64,000 nucleotides of DNA from Dehalococcoidia bacterium (GTDB lineage Bacteria; Chloroflexota; Dehalococcoidia; GIF9; UBA5629), in assembly GCA_003142375.1 (NCBI GenBank), contig PLME01000004.1, positions 69,060 to 133,059 of the forward strand, in the 5' to 3' direction. Positions 41,495 to 50,327 of this stretch are shown piece after piece. The notes under the pieces were generated by a model. It was not told the DNA's origin and did not search any database. It saw nothing but the letters and a program-made list of their open reading frames with translations. A program made the position numbers and the translations under genes. Each line of letters opens with the position of its first letter. Positions within the stretch are counted from its first letter, which is position 1.

Positions 41495-42061
41495 ATGAAG
41501 AAAATGGTCCGCTGCAAGGCATGTGGTTTCATTATGGAAGAGGCCAGACTGGGAGATGTTTGCCCGGCCTGCGGTGCGCCTCGAATTTCTTTTGAACCAT
41601 ATACCGATACAATGGGTGAAAACCGGCGCAGGCTTCTCAACTTCGACCTGCATCCGATAGCAGTGCATTTCCCGGTGGCCTTCACAGTGGCTGTCCTCGT
41701 GTTCCTTTTAGCCTCATTCTTATTTTCCGGCCAGCTTGCGGACCTTCTCATCTGCACCACCAAAATGATGAGCTTATTTTTACCCCTCGTAGTGCTGCTG
41801 GCCTTTTTAGTGGGCTTTCTGGACGGTAAGACCCGCTTCCGCAAAATCGGCAATTCTCATATACTCAAGACCAAGATAAGGCTGGGGATCATCCTGTTCG
41901 TACTGACGGTATGCCTTGCCGTAGTGGTCTGGTTGAAAGCCTTCATCGATCCTCTGTTTACGATCATCTCGATCATAATCGACGCGGGGGCTCTGGCCTG
42001 TATTTTGGTATTATCTCTGTTAGGCACCAGCATATCCAATGCTGCTTTCCCGGGTAAATAG
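41495..42061 (+). CDS. Rubredoxin-like zinc ribbon fused to DUF2231-like membrane protein
   Basis: The 188-residue protein has an N-terminal rubredoxin-like knuckle pair (C-K-A-C-G and C-P-A-C-G, about residues 8-28) that should bind Fe or Zn. It is followed by four membrane helices with the DUF2231 motif DLHPIAVHFPVAFTVAV, whose His residues may bind heme or metal. It resembles membrane redox proteins of anaerobes that link rubredoxin-type iron to a quinone or oxygen-detoxifying step, but the role is not established. It lies 3 nt before the remnant of a cytochrome bd gene, and the pairing suggests that the two once formed an operon for oxygen handling. Confidence 0.78.
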   Translation: MKKMVRCKACGFIMEEARLGDVCPACGAPRISFEPYTDTMGENRRRLLNFDLHPIAVHFPVAFTVAVLVFLLASFLFSGQLADLLICTTKMMSLFLPLVVLLAFLVGFLDGKTRFRKIGNSHILKTKIRLGIILFVLTVCLAVVVWLKAFIDPLFTIISIIIDAGALACILVLSLLGTSISNAAFPGK

Positions 42062-42064
42062 GCA

Positions 42065-42217
42065 ATGGAAGCTGCCGCACTTGATTTAGCCCGTGCCCAA
42101 TTCGCCGTCACCACGATCTTTCACATGATATGGCCCCTGCTGAGCATAGGGCTCAGCCTGATGATGGTGGTGATGGAGGTCTTATGGCTCAAGGAAGAAA
42201 AGCAGTTTGGATACTAG
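42065..42217 (+). pseudogene. Truncated cytochrome bd subunit I (cydA remnant)
   Basis: Fifty codons from the ATG at 42065 to TAG at 42217 read as the CydA N-terminus: LDLARAQFAVTTIFHMIWP then LLSIGLSLMMVVMEVLW. In CydA this part contains the first helix and an axial heme ligand His. The sequence stops at KEEKQFGY and then meets the 3' end of the opposite gene after 20 nt. The rest of CydA (over 350 residues) and CydB are absent. It begins 3 nt after the previous stop. The remnant is too short for the track. I infer a deletion that removed an oxidase operon. Confidence 0.8.
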
Positions 42218-42237
42218 GTTCCCGGTCTATTGGCCGG

Positions 42238-43152
42238 CTACTGTGCCGGCGCCATGGTGGTGCCGGCAACGCGTATCATCCAGTTCACCTTGCTTCTATC
42301 TGTATACCAAACGGAGTTGGGGTAGAAGTGTTCCATGGATATGATCGTAAGGTAGGGAGGTTTGCCCTGAGCTAGGTCTGAATGTTCGTTTTCGATACTA
42401 TCGTCCACGCCTATCTGAATTCCATGGTGCATGCTCATGCTGGTATATAAATATATGAAGAATTTTCCCGTCAGGTCTGTGGGGGGAACCTCGAAGTCCA
42501 CCCATTCAGGGGGACGGTAGGGGAAGGCCCCCTCCACCGGGAATTTGGCGTCGTTATATGCAATGTTGTAGAGCACAGACTTCATATCGCTGCCGAGTAT
42601 AGACAGCTCGAAGTTCTTGCCTTCCCAGGCGGTGCCGTAAAGCCCGCCGCAGATGCGTATCTTATCGATGGTGAAGCTCTTGTTAGGTGCAGTGAAGTCG
42701 ATGAGGAAACCCCCATTGTTTCCTGCCCACAGGGCATCTCTGGAAGTGCCGTCATCGTATTTAAGCTCCACCTCTTTTTGCGCCATGCCTGTGACGATAA
42801 GAGAGGCGCTTGAATCCCCCAGTTTCACCGAATATTTACCCGGATCATTCAATGTAAAAGCAAAGGTCACCGTCTTGGTGGAGCCAGGTTGTATGGTGAC
42901 GAGTTTGCCCTGTATCTGCTTGCCGTTTACCGTCAGCGGAGTGGAAAAGTTGCCCGGCATACTGCCTGTATTGGTAACCTGGGCGGTAACTGTGACTTCT
43001 TCACCCGTAAGTACCTGGGAGGGCATCATCGATATGGATGCCACCTCAAAGTTGGCCGGCGTTTCCACATGCTGCGGCGTGCAGGCCGTTAACCATAGGA
43101 CTGTAATGGCAGCAACGATCACGGGTGAACAGATTTTTACTGTATAACGCAT
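42238..43152 (-). CDS. CARDB-domain lipoprotein
   Basis: I start at the ATG at 43152; the track start is a TTG two codons earlier. The 304 residues have a lipoprotein signal with lipobox WLTAC (Cys about 24), a CARDB-like domain (about 35-125) with TAQVTNTGSMPGNFSTPLTV and GKYSVKLG, and a C-terminal beta-rich domain of about 180 residues with KYDDGTSRDALWAGNNGGF, as in carbohydrate-binding-like or jelly-roll modules of exported proteins. It should be outside the membrane. The CARDB domain resembles that of the 154-residue protein at 6.4-6.8 kb. It stops 20 nt after the cydA remnant on the other strand, next to the deletion point. Confidence 0.77.
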   Translation of the reverse strand: MRYTVKICSPVIVAAITVLWLTACTPQHVETPANFEVASISMMPSQVLTGEEVTVTAQVTNTGSMPGNFSTPLTVNGKQIQGKLVTIQPGSTKTVTFAFTLNDPGKYSVKLGDSSASLIVTGMAQKEVELKYDDGTSRDALWAGNNGGFLIDFTAPNKSFTIDKIRICGGLYGTAWEGKNFELSILGSDMKSVLYNIAYNDAKFPVEGAFPYRPPEWVDFEVPPTDLTGKFFIYLYTSMSMHHGIQIGVDDSIENEHSDLAQGKPPYLTIISMEHFYPNSVWYTDRSKVNWMIRVAGTTMAPAQ

Positions 43153-43218
43153 GGTCAAAAGATACCAGTAAAGAGACCAGGCCTCTGAATACGGCTATAT
43201 TATAACACCAGCAGGTCG

Positions 43219-44187
43219 CTAGCCCCCGAAAATCCTCCGGGGATTTTCCACCACCATGAGGCCGATTTGCTCATCGGTGATCCCCGCCTGTTTAAGCTGG
43301 GGGATGATATTTTGGAATAAATGGGTATACGACCAGTCTGCGATCATCTGGACCACAAAATCGGGCAGATTGTAGGGGCGCCCCAGCCATTTGGCTGAGA
43401 AATCGTGAGATAGCACAACACGGTCGGCAAAACCCAGTCCCAGCAGTCCCAATAAAGTAGCCTTACGAAGATTATCGGGAAAAAGGAAATTTATGCCCCA
43501 GCGGTCAAAGCCTATGGAAACGCCCTTATCTAAAACCGCCATCTGATACTGGAGATTGGCATTGCCACACATGTGCCCGATAACAATCTTCCCGGGGTCC
43601 ACTCCCTCGCCCGTAAGCAGCGCCGCCTGCTCAGGTCCCATCGTTCCCTGCTGTGTATGGGTTATGATGGGCACCCCAGTCTCTTTCTGCGCCCTGGCTG
43701 CAGCTTTCAATACCCTATCCTCGTAGGGCGAAATATGGCCGTTGCCGGTGGCAACCTTGATGACGCCGGCTTTAACCCCGGATTTTCCGATGCCGAAGGT
43801 GATCTCCTGCACAAAGGTCTCGTATAACTCAGTAAGCGTGTCGTGAACTTGGGAACGGAACTTGATATAAGCGGGCATGCCCTCCTCTTCCATATACATT
43901 CCCGTCGAACAAATGATATTAAGCCCGGTTCTCTCCGAAACAAGCTTAATAAGGTCAACATTCCGATTGAGATCGTTAGGGGTGGCATCAACTATAGTTT
44001 TTATCCCGTATTGTTTGACCATGCCCAGTGAATCCGCCACGATTTTGGCCAGGTCGTTCAATTCGATGTGCTCGCATAAGGCGTCCTTGTCCCATCCTGC
44101 ATAGGCCAGGACCATATGCTCATGCATGAGTGTGGGGCCCATTTGATCGGCTGATATGCTTCCCAGTACGGTGTTGATCTTTGACAT
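43219..44187 (-). CDS. Phosphotriesterase-family metal hydrolase
   Basis: I start at the ATG at 44187, with GGGAGG 6 nt upstream. The 322 residues show the amidohydrolase-type metal site: LMHEHM (HxH near residue 20), the carbamylated Lys in AGVIKVAT, THTQQGTMG, HMCGN and the Asp in VLSHDF. The order and spacing match the phosphotriesterase-like lactonase and hydrolase group. The real substrate may be a lactone or ester rather than a phosphotriester. It has no signal peptide and is probably cytoplasmic. It stands 65 nt from the CARDB lipoprotein gene and is upstream of it. Confidence 0.88.
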   Translation of the reverse strand: MSKINTVLGSISADQMGPTLMHEHMVLAYAGWDKDALCEHIELNDLAKIVADSLGMVKQYGIKTIVDATPNDLNRNVDLIKLVSERTGLNIICSTGMYMEEEGMPAYIKFRSQVHDTLTELYETFVQEITFGIGKSGVKAGVIKVATGNGHISPYEDRVLKAAARAQKETGVPIITHTQQGTMGPEQAALLTGEGVDPGKIVIGHMCGNANLQYQMAVLDKGVSIGFDRWGINFLFPDNLRKATLLGLLGLGFADRVVLSHDFSAKWLGRPYNLPDFVVQMIADWSYTHLFQNIIPQLKQAGITDEQIGLMVVENPRRIFGG

Positions 44188-44273
44188 GGCGAACCTCCCT
44201 CTTTTCAACCTGATTGCCGTTGACTGTTACGGCACTATATCACCCGAAAAACCGAAAGTCAACGACTTTAAGG

Positions 44274-44783
44274 TTATATATACCCAGCCTTCTTATACTC
44301 TTGAGCTATATCCACGTAAGCATCGGAGCCAAGCCGTATGACGGCCAGCATTTCATCGCTTAACTGCTCCTTTATACGGGCGGGCGATCCGATGGCCAGC
44401 GATCTATCAGGTATCTTCATGTCCGGCGGAACCAGCGCCCCGGCCGCCACCAGGCAGGACCGTCCCACATCGACATGTTGAAGCAGCACTGCGCTGATGC
44501 CTATCAAGCTGTCGTCACCGATACTGCGGCAGTGAATGGTCGCAGCATGGCCGATGATGACGTTGTCGCCGATAGTGATTTCGTCCGGCGTATGGATAAC
44601 GCAGTTGTCCTCTACGCTGGTATTCTTGCCGATCTTTATGCGGCCGAAATCTCCCCTGACAACGGCTCCCGGCCAGATGCTGGAGTTTTCACCGATCTCC
44701 ACGTCTCCCACAACATAGGCCGCCTCGCTGATAAAGGCTGTCGGGTGAACCTGCGGTGTTTTCCCCTTGTAACTTCTTATCAT
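44274..44783 (-). CDS. Gamma-carbonic anhydrase-like hexapeptide protein
   Basis: The 169-residue protein is a left-handed beta-helix with repeats of hexapeptides (VVGDVEIGENSSIWPGAVVRG and so on) and metal-ligand His residues in VIHTP and GHAATIHC. It has the usual R-G-D segment and C-terminal helix. Proteins of this type are gamma-carbonic anhydrases or related acyl-carrier proteins; activity cannot be confirmed from sequence. It stands alone on the minus strand between the phosphotriesterase-like and flavodoxin-fold genes. Confidence 0.9.
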   Translation of the reverse strand: MIRSYKGKTPQVHPTAFISEAAYVVGDVEIGENSSIWPGAVVRGDFGRIKIGKNTSVEDNCVIHTPDEITIGDNVIIGHAATIHCRSIGDDSLIGISAVLLQHVDVGRSCLVAAGALVPPDMKIPDRSLAIGSPARIKEQLSDEMLAVIRLGSDAYVDIAQEYKKAGYI

Positions 44784-44860
44784 CGTAATACCTCGCTCGA
44801 TTAATCTGCTTCAATATGTATTATAGCTGATGTCACTGCAGCGACCATGCGCTGTCCGCA

Positions 44861-44889
44861 TTGACACCCGGATGGCCAGCACATACAAT
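44861..44889 (+). promoter_or_regulatory. Promoter giving a leaderless mRNA for the flavodoxin-fold gene
   Basis: TTGACA (44861-44866), a 17-bp spacer and TACAAT (44884-44889) end 7 nt before the GTG at 44897. The track start TTG at 44861 is actually the -35 box. Confidence 0.7.
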
Positions 44890-44896
44890 CTTCATC

Positions 44897-45493
44897 GTGA
44901 AAATCCTGGTCGTCCTCGCCCATCCCAATCAAGGGAGCTTCAACCACGCCATTGCGGAGAGGGCCGTTAAAACTCTCAATAAAAATGAGCATGAAGTCAT
45001 TTTTCATGACCTGTATGCAGAAGGTTTCAATCCTGATCTGCCTTACGATGAAATTCTGGAAAACGAAAAAATTCCTGGGGAGATCAAGAACTATTGCTCG
45101 AAACTGGCTGAAGCCGACGGCATCATCATCGTGCATCCCAACTGGTGGGGCCAGCCTCCGGCCATACTGAAGGGATATGTCGACCGCATATTCCGCACGA
45201 ACGTGGCCTACAAGTTTGAAGAGGGCGATAGCGGAGAGGGTATACCTATTGGTCTGCTTAAGGCAAGGGCGGCCCTGGTCTTTAATACATCCAATACAGC
45301 CTGCAACAGAGAGATGGAAGCCTTTGGCGACCCGCTGGAAACGCTCTGGAGAAATTGTATCTTTGATCTGTGCGGGGTGAAGACGTTTTACCGCAGCGCA
45401 TTCGGCGTTATAGTCACCAGTACCGCCGAGCAGCGCCGGGCCTGGCTGGATGAAGTTCAAGATACCGTAAACAGGTATTTCCCATCCAGTTAA
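44897..45493 (+). CDS. NAD(P)H quinone oxidoreductase-like flavoprotein (flavodoxin fold)
   Basis: I choose the GTG at 44897, 12 codons inside the track ORF, because the conserved start VKILVVLAHPNQGSFNHA begins there and the upstream part is a promoter. The 198 residues have the FMN-binding first loop (H-P-N-x-x-S-F), a central IIIVHPNWWGQPPAILKGYVDRI, as in KefF/NQO1-type proteins, and a C-terminal region for NAD(P)H. It should be a cytoplasmic dimer. The gene stands alone. Leaderless mRNA is likely, since no Shine-Dalgarno is present. Confidence 0.86.
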   Translation: MKILVVLAHPNQGSFNHAIAERAVKTLNKNEHEVIFHDLYAEGFNPDLPYDEILENEKIPGEIKNYCSKLAEADGIIIVHPNWWGQPPAILKGYVDRIFRTNVAYKFEEGDSGEGIPIGLLKARAALVFNTSNTACNREMEAFGDPLETLWRNCIFDLCGVKTFYRSAFGVIVTSTAEQRRAWLDEVQDTVNRYFPSS

Positions 45494-45578
45494 AGCCGAA
45501 GAAATTACAGATACGTCCGGCTAACCTTTTCCACCTTTTCCCAGAAGGCATTATACTTTAAGACGAAGGGAGGTTACG

Positions 45579-46202
45579 ATGAAGAAAAATCCTGTGGTAT
45601 ATAAAACCATGAGAGAGATAGTCGAGCTGTCACATACGGCCCTGGTGCTGTGGGATGTGCAGGACGCTCTGGTCAACGTGATTTTTAACAGGCAGGAATT
45701 TCTGCTAAATTTGAAAAGCCTCGTTGATGCCGCCAGAAAACACGGAATCCCGGTGATTTATACTAAGATCACGCCTTTGCCTTTTGACTGGGAGTCATCT
45801 TTCAGACTGTACATGCAGATGAAAAGATCTGGTGTGGACTCTCTGGATAAGCTGCGGCCTTTTCTGCAGCCGGGCAGCCCCGAATCTGAGATAAACAGCG
45901 AGGTAAAGCCGATGGACGGCGATATCGTGCTGGATAAGCATACGGCAAGCATATTTATCGGCACTCATTTTGAAAACCTGATGAGAAATGCGGGAATAAC
46001 CACAATTCTATTTACCGGCATATCCACTGAGTTCGGCATAAGCTCGTCCGCCAGGGATGCCGCCAACCGGGGTTTTTACCCGGTGGTTGTGGAAGACTGC
46101 GTCTCGTCATATAACAGAGATCTGCACGAGGCTGCCCTCAAAACGCTGACTGTTATGAGTATCGTCGTTCCGTCGGCTGAAATAATCAGAGAATGGGAAT
46201 AG
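45579..46202 (+). CDS. Isochorismatase-fold hydrolase lacking the amidase Cys
   Basis: The 207-residue protein has the isochorismatase fold with Asp in LVLWDVQDALV, the Lys in VLDKHTAS, and the loop TGISTEFGISSSARDA. In amidases of this superfamily the catalytic Cys sits where this loop has Gly (E-F-G-I). Isochorismatases such as EntB and PhzD also have Gly there, so the protein may cleave a vinyl ether or be catalytically unusual. It has a Shine-Dalgarno GGGAGG 5 nt before the ATG and a TATACT upstream, and it stands alone. Confidence 0.82.
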   Translation: MKKNPVVYKTMREIVELSHTALVLWDVQDALVNVIFNRQEFLLNLKSLVDAARKHGIPVIYTKITPLPFDWESSFRLYMQMKRSGVDSLDKLRPFLQPGSPESEINSEVKPMDGDIVLDKHTASIFIGTHFENLMRNAGITTILFTGISTEFGISSSARDAANRGFYPVVVEDCVSSYNRDLHEAALKTLTVMSIVVPSAEIIREWE

Positions 46203-46235
46203 AAATTGTAGATGCTGTCGGCTGATGGGGAGAAG

Positions 46236-46814
46236 TTAGATATAGCTGTCGGTGCTTTTATTGAGGCCGCAGCAGTATGATACAGCCTTGCTGGCCAGCC
46301 CGATATACCTGTTCAGATAGTAGTAGCGCTTAGTCTCCAGTGTAATCAGCTCGCAGGATATCTCATCCTCCACGGTCATAATCCCGTAGCTGCGGTGCAT
46401 GGCGGGGAACCTTCCTATAACGCTACCGGGATTGAAAAAGAGTATGCCGTCCTCGACCGTATTCCTGCAAGAGTGTGTGTGGCCGTAGAGTATGGCATCC
46501 AGCTTACCCTCGAACTGTGTGGTCAGCCCCCATTTGAAGCCAAAGGGGAAAGCGCAGCCGTGGCCGTGGATGATGCCGATGCGCTTGTTGTTGACTTCTA
46601 TGAGGTCTTTCTCGGGAAGCCCCGGGATATGTCCGTCATGGTTACCGGCCACACCGCGAAAATCTGCGATCTCTTTGAGGTCATTGACCAGGTCCTCAGA
46701 ATGGAAGTCTCCCAGGTGCACCACCATATCCATACGGGTGAGTGCGTTGATAAGAGAAGTGGGCAGCTCGCTGATGCGGTGTACGTGAGTGTCAGCAATT
46801 ACACCTATTTTCAT
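46236..46814 (-). CDS. YfcE-like metallophosphoesterase
   Basis: I start at the ATG at 46814 (MKIGVIADTHVH), 17 codons inside the track ORF, where the conserved first strand begins. The 192 residues have the phosphoesterase motifs DTHVH, VHLGDFHS, GNHDG, IIHGHG and YGHTHS, with FFNPGS after them. It is a stand-alone YfcE/MJ0936-type enzyme, probably acting on phosphodiesters. It converges with the isochorismatase-like gene. No Shine-Dalgarno is evident. Confidence 0.87.
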   Translation of the reverse strand: MKIGVIADTHVHRISELPTSLINALTRMDMVVHLGDFHSEDLVNDLKEIADFRGVAGNHDGHIPGLPEKDLIEVNNKRIGIIHGHGCAFPFGFKWGLTTQFEGKLDAILYGHTHSCRNTVEDGILFFNPGSVIGRFPAMHRSYGIMTVEDEISCELITLETKRYYYLNRYIGLASKAVSYCCGLNKSTDSYI

Positions 46815-47025
46815 GATATTTTCAATTAAATCCGAACTATTCTCCTGAATGAGCGAACGTGGCACATGTTATCACGTTTTACAAACAATGTCTACCCTTT
46901 TTAAGTGTAATTGCGTCAATTAGCGATCAATTTACTATATCCGAGACATAATCCATGACAGCCGGTATGATTAAGAGGTATAATTCCAACGTTTTGCGTT
47001 TAATTTATGAAGGGAGCCAGGAACT

Positions 47026-48369
47026 TTGATCATAAAAAACCGTGAGGAGCTGATATCCTCCAACCTGCGGGCCAGGGCAGTGGAATTAATCGAAGCCGGC
47101 ATCACCCGTGTCTTGCCGGCCAACTTGCTCAGGGCTGCTATTAAGTATAACCATGAGAGGAGAAGCCTGCGAGTCATGGGCGAAAGCTATGATTTGTCAC
47201 GGGGCCGGATATTTGTGGTAGGCGGAGGCAAGGCCTCCGGGCTGATGGCGGAGGAGCTGGAAAGGATAATTAGCCCCGCCGATATTACAGCGGGCATTGT
47301 AAACTGCAATAGCGGGAATTATGAGACCAAGAAGATATCGGTAAGGCAAGCCGGACACCCTCTGCCGGATGAAGCTGGCGTACACGGCGTGCAGGATATG
47401 CTGGCTATGAAAGCCAGACACTCGATAGGCAGGGGGGATCTTGTCATATGTTTGGTTTCAGGCGGAGGCTCCGCCCTTTTGCCCTGCCCGGCCAGCGGCA
47501 TTACGCTGAAGAGCCAGCAGGAGATAACTCTGCTCCTATTGCGATGCGGGGCCAACATCAAAGAAATAAATACTGTGCGCAAACACCTGTCGCTGATTAA
47601 AGGCGGCAGGCTGGGCGCTTTTTATGAGCCGGCCAAAATAGTGTCTCTTATTATCTCCGACGTTGTCGGCGATGATCTCAATACCATAGCCTCCGGTCCG
47701 ACCGTTCCCGACCCATCTACATTCAGTGACGCCCAGGATGTGTTGAAGAAATACGGGCTTACTGCCAAGGCTCCTAAAAACGTGGTTGATTTTATAAGCA
47801 GGGGCTTGGATGGGCTTGAAGCCGAAACGCCCAAAGAAACCTGTAATTGCGACAACTATGTTATCGGCAATAACAGCATGTGTCTCGAAGCTATGGCGGA
47901 AAAGGCCAGGGACCTGGGCCTGAGGCCGAACATTGTGACAGCGGAACTCAGCGGGGATACTACCAGGATGGCCTTTGAAAAGGCTGAGGAAATAGCCGGC
48001 GGGAATTATAAAGGGTTCGATGTAATCTTGCTGGGCGGCGAGACGACGCCAACCCTGCCCGAGAATTCGGGCAAGGGAGGCAGAAATCAGCATTACGTGG
48101 CTGTCTCGATGCTGGCTATGAAGAAACAGCATCCTCCATGGCTGGTGGCATCAGTAGGAACGGACGGTTCAGATTACCTGCCCGAGGTGGCCGGTGCCAT
48201 GGTGGACGACCGCTCGCTGCCCACGGCTGCGGCAGCCAAGATTGATATCGATGACTATATCGCCAGATTCGATAGCTATTCGCTCTTCAGTAATATGACC
48301 AGATCGCTGATAATTACCGGATCGACCGGCACCAATGTCAGCGATGTGATACTTTACCTGTTAGGCTGA
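47026..48369 (+). CDS. Glycerate 2-kinase (MOFRL/DUF4147 type)
   Basis: The 447-residue protein has the two-domain glycerate kinase layout with FVVGGGKASGLMAEEL, GHPLPDEAG, LVSGGGSALLPCP, NTVRKHLSLIKGGRL, SGPTVPDPSTFSDA and, in the MOFRL domain, GGETTPTLP with GKGGRNQ and a late GTDGSD. It should phosphorylate D-glycerate at position 2 for entry into glycolysis. The start is TTG at 47026, with AGGGAG 9 nt upstream. Its last 9 nt overlap the end of the opposite acetyltransferase gene. Confidence 0.92.
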   Translation: MIIKNREELISSNLRARAVELIEAGITRVLPANLLRAAIKYNHERRSLRVMGESYDLSRGRIFVVGGGKASGLMAEELERIISPADITAGIVNCNSGNYETKKISVRQAGHPLPDEAGVHGVQDMLAMKARHSIGRGDLVICLVSGGGSALLPCPASGITLKSQQEITLLLLRCGANIKEINTVRKHLSLIKGGRLGAFYEPAKIVSLIISDVVGDDLNTIASGPTVPDPSTFSDAQDVLKKYGLTAKAPKNVVDFISRGLDGLEAETPKETCNCDNYVIGNNSMCLEAMAEKARDLGLRPNIVTAELSGDTTRMAFEKAEEIAGGNYKGFDVILLGGETTPTLPENSGKGGRNQHYVAVSMLAMKKQHPPWLVASVGTDGSDYLPEVAGAMVDDRSLPTAAAAKIDIDDYIARFDSYSLFSNMTRSLIITGSTGTNVSDVILYLLG

Positions 48370-48849
48370 CAGGTCTTTTTCCATGAAGCAGACCAGGAAA
48401 GGCAGGTGTTCAAACTGTTTTGTACCGGTTTCCAGGAAACCGAACGATTTATACCAGTTTTTTAAGTTCGTCTGGCTATTTACCATACCCAGCGCCACTT
48501 TGGTGCCTCCCTGCTGGCGTACATAGTCCAGTAAGGATTCCATCAACTTCCGCCCATAGCCCTGGAGCCTGTAGGCAGGCAGTATTGACAGCCGGTCCAT
48601 ATAGTAAATGCCGCCTTCGCCTTTTTCCGCCGCTATGAAACCAACCTGGTTCTCGTCAACATAAAGTCCCCAAAAGGTTGCCTTTTTATGCAAGTCCCGC
48701 AGCCTTTCCATGGTGTAAAATGCAGGGTGGTCGGGGGTCTTTTCGCGCGTCATATTCATTTCTTCGGCAACCGTCCTGAAAGACTGCCTGATAACTTCCA
48801 GGCTCTTTGCGAGCTGTTCTTCAGTTGTTATTTGCTTTACATCCGGCAT
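48361..48849 (-). CDS. GNAT-family N-acetyltransferase
   Basis: I take the ATG at 48849 (MPDVKQITTEE), with AGGA 7 nt upstream; the track start at 48888 adds 13 residues with weak support. The 162 residues have the acetyl-CoA binding segment LSILPAYRLQGYGRKLMESL and VALGMVNSQTNLKNWYKSFGF, typical of GNAT proteins. The substrate is unknown. It converges with the glycerate kinase gene and lies 10 nt or more before the secernin-like gene on the same strand. Confidence 0.88.
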   Translation of the reverse strand: MPDVKQITTEEQLAKSLEVIRQSFRTVAEEMNMTREKTPDHPAFYTMERLRDLHKKATFWGLYVDENQVGFIAAEKGEGGIYYMDRLSILPAYRLQGYGRKLMESLLDYVRQQGGTKVALGMVNSQTNLKNWYKSFGFLETGTKQFEHLPFLVCFMEKDLSA

Positions 48850-48898
48850 ATTCGGTTCCTGATCTCCTAAGTTATCGGCCTGTCCCATAAGAAAAACC

Positions 48899-50203
48899 CT
48901 ACTCGATTCCGTTGAGCCTATTATAGTCCCGCCAGTATTTGAGGAAAAGGAAGCCAGGTCTGGCCTCCGGCAAATTAGCCAGGGTTGATCCCCACTCCCC
49001 GACTATCTTTCTCGCTAAGTTGAAATACCTGTCTATACTTGATTGGCTGGGTGCTGTGCCCGCCCGTTCAATAGTTTGCAGCATGTCACGTTCATAACCT
49101 TCGGTTTTCGAATGTATTTCTTTTAAGGCGGAGGGGAAACGCAGTAGGGCTTGCCTGTGCAATTTTTCACATTGCCACCAGTATGAATCGGGGCTGTAGT
49201 CTGCCTGCCCCTCCAGATAGCCAGCCGGGTTAGCCGTGCCGGGGCCAAATACCGGGTAGAAGGGGCTGAGGCAGGGATTAGCCGTTCCCGTAACGTAGAG
49301 CAGGCTCCTTTTTTCGTTAACATTACCGACCATCGAACCAACCGACTGGCTGCGGCGAATGAGCTTGTCCGCGGCATGCATGCAGACCGTGCCGCCGTAT
49401 TTATCGGGGCGGAAGCCATCATGCCCGCCGTGATCACGCAGGATGGCCATGAAGTCGGCGGCGGTCAGTGCACCTTTCTTTTGGGTTAGAAGCTTCCTGG
49501 AACACTCAACCCTGTTGTTGGCCGCAGCTGCCCATGTATAGAGAGGGTCCGAATAACACCGGGCGAAATCGAAGGCGGATTCACTGCGGCACCAGCCTTT
49601 CTTGATGGCGTTCCGGACCAGCCCGGGGGAAACCGCGTCAAAATCGCGGCCGATGGAAATTACGTTGGAAATGCTCCAGACATCCTTGATTTTCTTCCAG
49701 GCCCACCAGTATTTTACAGCCTCCAGCACATACGCTTCTTGAGCATCTGCTATCAGGTAGCTGTTCATATAGTAGAACTTCTGCCTGTAGCCGCAGTTGC
49801 CGCCCTGGCCGTGCGTCTCAAGAAGCCTAATGATAATATCCATTGCTTCTCGGGCCGTCTTGCTCCTTTCCAGTGCCAGCCGCAGCAGGTCCATGCCCGT
49901 CAGCCCAATCTTATCCGGCTTTTCTTTGGTGAAAAGCGCCTCGTTGCCGATCATTACGCCGTATTCGTTGGCGCCCATTTCCGCGCCGAACATCCAGAAG
50001 GGCTGGCAGAGAAGTATCCTGGCGGTTTCCTCAACCTGCGGAATCGAAATATAGGTGCATTTGACGGTCTCTCCCGGCCTGTACCGCTTGCGCGGCTGGA
50101 TGACGATATTCTGGACCTCGTCGGGTTCACGGTCGCTGTTCTTGCCGAAGAGAGTATTGCCGTTTGCTGTAGCCGGTCCCAGGGCAACTATGGTATCGCA
50201 CAT
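48899..50203 (-). CDS. Secernin/C69-like Ntn-hydrolase
   Basis: The 434-residue protein starts MCDTIVALGPATANG, so Cys 2 becomes the N-terminal nucleophile once Met is removed. FGKNSDREPDEVQ follows, as in secernins and C69 dipeptidases. Other family motifs are GANEYGVMIGNEA and YVLEAVKYWWAWKKI. There is no signal peptide, so it is cytoplasmic. The enzyme may hydrolyse a dipeptide or an amide; secernin activity is itself poorly defined. The start has a good GGAGG upstream. Confidence 0.88.
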   Translation of the reverse strand: MCDTIVALGPATANGNTLFGKNSDREPDEVQNIVIQPRKRYRPGETVKCTYISIPQVEETARILLCQPFWMFGAEMGANEYGVMIGNEALFTKEKPDKIGLTGMDLLRLALERSKTAREAMDIIIRLLETHGQGGNCGYRQKFYYMNSYLIADAQEAYVLEAVKYWWAWKKIKDVWSISNVISIGRDFDAVSPGLVRNAIKKGWCRSESAFDFARCYSDPLYTWAAAANNRVECSRKLLTQKKGALTAADFMAILRDHGGHDGFRPDKYGGTVCMHAADKLIRRSQSVGSMVGNVNEKRSLLYVTGTANPCLSPFYPVFGPGTANPAGYLEGQADYSPDSYWWQCEKLHRQALLRFPSALKEIHSKTEGYERDMLQTIERAGTAPSQSSIDRYFNLARKIVGEWGSTLANLPEARPGFLFLKYWRDYNRLNGIE

Positions 50204-50327
50204 GTATCCCTCCTTCCCGGTCGTCCTTTCTGCATCTTAGCAGAATACAGCTAAGCTTGACAAAACAACCCACGGCTTCATAAAGTGTGTTGATAGTTTG
50301 ACCCAAAAAAGTTCGGGAGGATTTTAT

